Assembly: GCA_014523525.1 (NCBI GenBank)
Contig: JAATVL010000025.1
Location: 1-6,590 of the forward strand
Length of the DNA stretch: 6,590 nt
Direction: 5' to 3'
Origin: Nitrososphaerales archaeon TH703
GTDB lineage: Archaea; Thermoproteota; Nitrososphaeria; Nitrososphaerales; Nitrososphaeraceae
Under the pieces are notes generated by a model. It was not told the DNA's origin and searched no databases. It saw nothing but the letters and a program-made list of their open reading frames with translations. Every line of letters begins with the position of its first letter. Position 1 is the stretch's first letter. Made by a program: the position numbers and the translations under genes. Shown here piece by piece: positions 6,114-6,590 of the stretch.

Positions 6114-6138
6114 TTTTAAATATACATTCATTATATTC
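6114..6138 (-). promoter_or_regulatory. Promoter of the rtcB operon
   Basis: Read on the minus strand, GAATATAA (6138-6131) and TATATTTAAAA (6124-6114) are TATA-like. The first is centred about 33 bases before the rtcB ATG (6100) and would give a leader of roughly 5-10 bases; the second is too close to the start codon for a normal TATA position. No Shine-Dalgarno site is seen before the ATG, in line with a very short leader. Confidence 0.4.
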
Positions 6139-6370
6139 TTTTCAATTTTCTATCAAATTTGGGATTACTCTATTTAGATGAAAACACCAATATTCTTGGC
6201 TTCGATCGCATCCTAGTATCCCTTTAAGTAGTACAGTTCAACCTATGATTTATTTCCTGTATATGACTCTGCTAGATTCATGCTTGTCTTAAAGGGTTTG
6301 ATAGGCTTGATTCTAGAAACAATTCAAGTTTACAGCAATTAAATTAAGAGAATAATACTTGAAATTTGTT
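6139..6370. other. Intergenic stretch with inverted repeats, no gene
   Basis: No open frame longer than about a dozen codons with a start was found on either strand. A perfect 9-bp inverted repeat, CCCTTTAAG (6220-6228) and CTTAAAGGG (6288-6296), encloses a second short one, TACAG (6232-6236) and CTGTA (6257-6261). A third pair, TTCAAGT (6323-6329) and ACTTGAA (6357-6363), lies next to the terminator. These could be an RNA structure or chance pairings in A/T-rich DNA. Confidence 0.4.
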
Positions 6371-6402
6371 TTTATAAAAAAGAGAAAAAAGGGAAAATAA
6401 TT
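6371..6402 (-). terminator. T-rich terminator of the sequon-rich protein gene
   Basis: On the minus strand, starting a few bases after the TAG stop (6407-6405), the sequence runs TTATTTTCCC, then six T (6390-6385), then CTC and six T (6381-6376). Consecutive T tracts directly after a stop codon are the usual intrinsic termination signal in archaea, with no hairpin required. Confidence 0.6.
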
Positions 6403-6404
6403 GA

Positions 6405-6590
6405 CTAATTACCCATGGTGGAATTTCCACCCATGCCAGTCGTATTCCCACTCATATTCCCGGTCATCATTGTTGCGTTGCCGGTCATGTTACTGCTGCT
6501 GGTATTGAGCATTGTAGCGTTTTGGGTTACTTCACTTGATCCAGATTTTGATTCTGAGGTTTTGTTAGAGTCTTCAGATCCGGATTTTGA
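6405..6590 (-). CDS. C-terminal end of a secreted or surface protein, Ser/Thr/Asn/Met/Gly-rich (partial)
   Basis: A minus-strand open frame enters at the window edge and ends at TAG (6407-6405), giving the last 61 residues; the start lies outside. The segment is low-complexity and hydrophilic. Its first part is acidic and Ser/Lys-rich, with SKSGS occurring twice (residues 1-5 and 14-18 of the visible part). The rest is Asn, Thr, Met and Gly-rich, with NATM and MTGN-type units recurring. It contains eight N-X-S/T sequons: NKT, NAT, NTS, NMT, NAT, NMS, NTT and NST. Cysteine, aromatic residues and membrane segments are absent. Such tails are typical of extracellular archaeal proteins modified by N-glycosylation, so I infer export, although the signal peptide is not visible. 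The function of the full protein is unknown. A T-rich terminator directly follows the stop, which supports a genuine gene end. Confidence 0.65.
   Translation of the reverse strand, partial: SKSGSEDSNKTSESKSGSSEVTQNATMLNTSSSNMTGNATMMTGNMSGNTTGMGGNSTMGN
6538..6590. repeat. Imperfect direct repeat inside the partial gene
   Basis: gatccagattttga (6538-6551) recurs as gatccggattttga (6577-6590) with one mismatch, 39 bases apart. The shift is a whole number of codons, so it encodes the repeated SKSGS unit. It probably reflects expansion of a low-complexity protein segment; more copies may lie beyond the window edge. Confidence 0.6.

Overview
The window reads as AT-rich archaeal chromosome, most likely from an ammonia-oxidising Nitrososphaeria (Thaumarchaeota) lineage. 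The archaeal signs are an archaeal-type RtcB RNA ligase overlapping a PDCD5/TFAR19-like DNA-binding protein gene, A/T-rich TATA-like boxes about 25-30 bases upstream of start codons, almost no Shine-Dalgarno sequences (one clear exception), T-rich terminator-like tracts, and the tail of a surface protein packed with N-glycosylation sequons. The lineage assignment is inference; the archaeal assignment is firm.

Layout. Positions 113-1585 (+) hold a complete FAD-dependent disulfide oxidoreductase of the glutathione reductase/dihydrolipoamide dehydrogenase/mercuric reductase superfamily; it keeps the CxxxxC redox pair but lacks the usual C-terminal His-Glu dyad. About 700 bases without an intact gene follow. 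They contain what looks like the decayed C-terminus of a universal stress protein on the minus strand (about 1715-1873) and several inverted repeats (1896-2215) that could belong to an unidentified structured RNA. Then comes cobJ/cbiH (+, best start 2287), the ring-contracting C17-methyltransferase of cobalamin synthesis. It converges, with only 2 bases between stop codons, on a zinc-dependent medium-chain dehydrogenase (3090-4148, -) of the iditol/sorbitol dehydrogenase-like type.

Further right, all on the minus strand, is a two-gene unit: rtcB (4628-6100), the 3'-phosphate RNA ligase for tRNA splicing and RNA repair, followed with a 4-base overlap by the PDCD5-like gene (4233-4631). A roughly 300-base non-coding stretch (6101-6404) carries the rtcB promoter, a weak inverted-repeat structure and a T-rich terminator. 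That terminator belongs to the last gene, a surface or secreted protein seen only as its 61-residue C-terminus, which runs off the window end.

Functionally the window is a set of housekeeping and metabolic genes (redox, B12 synthesis, a dehydrogenase, RNA ligation) rather than one system. I see no mobile element, CRISPR array, tRNA or rRNA, and no clear undescribed multi-gene system. The points most worth following up are the rtcB/PDCD5-like coupling, the dyad-less flavoprotein, the stress-protein remnant beside possible structured RNA, and the sequon-dense protein tail.
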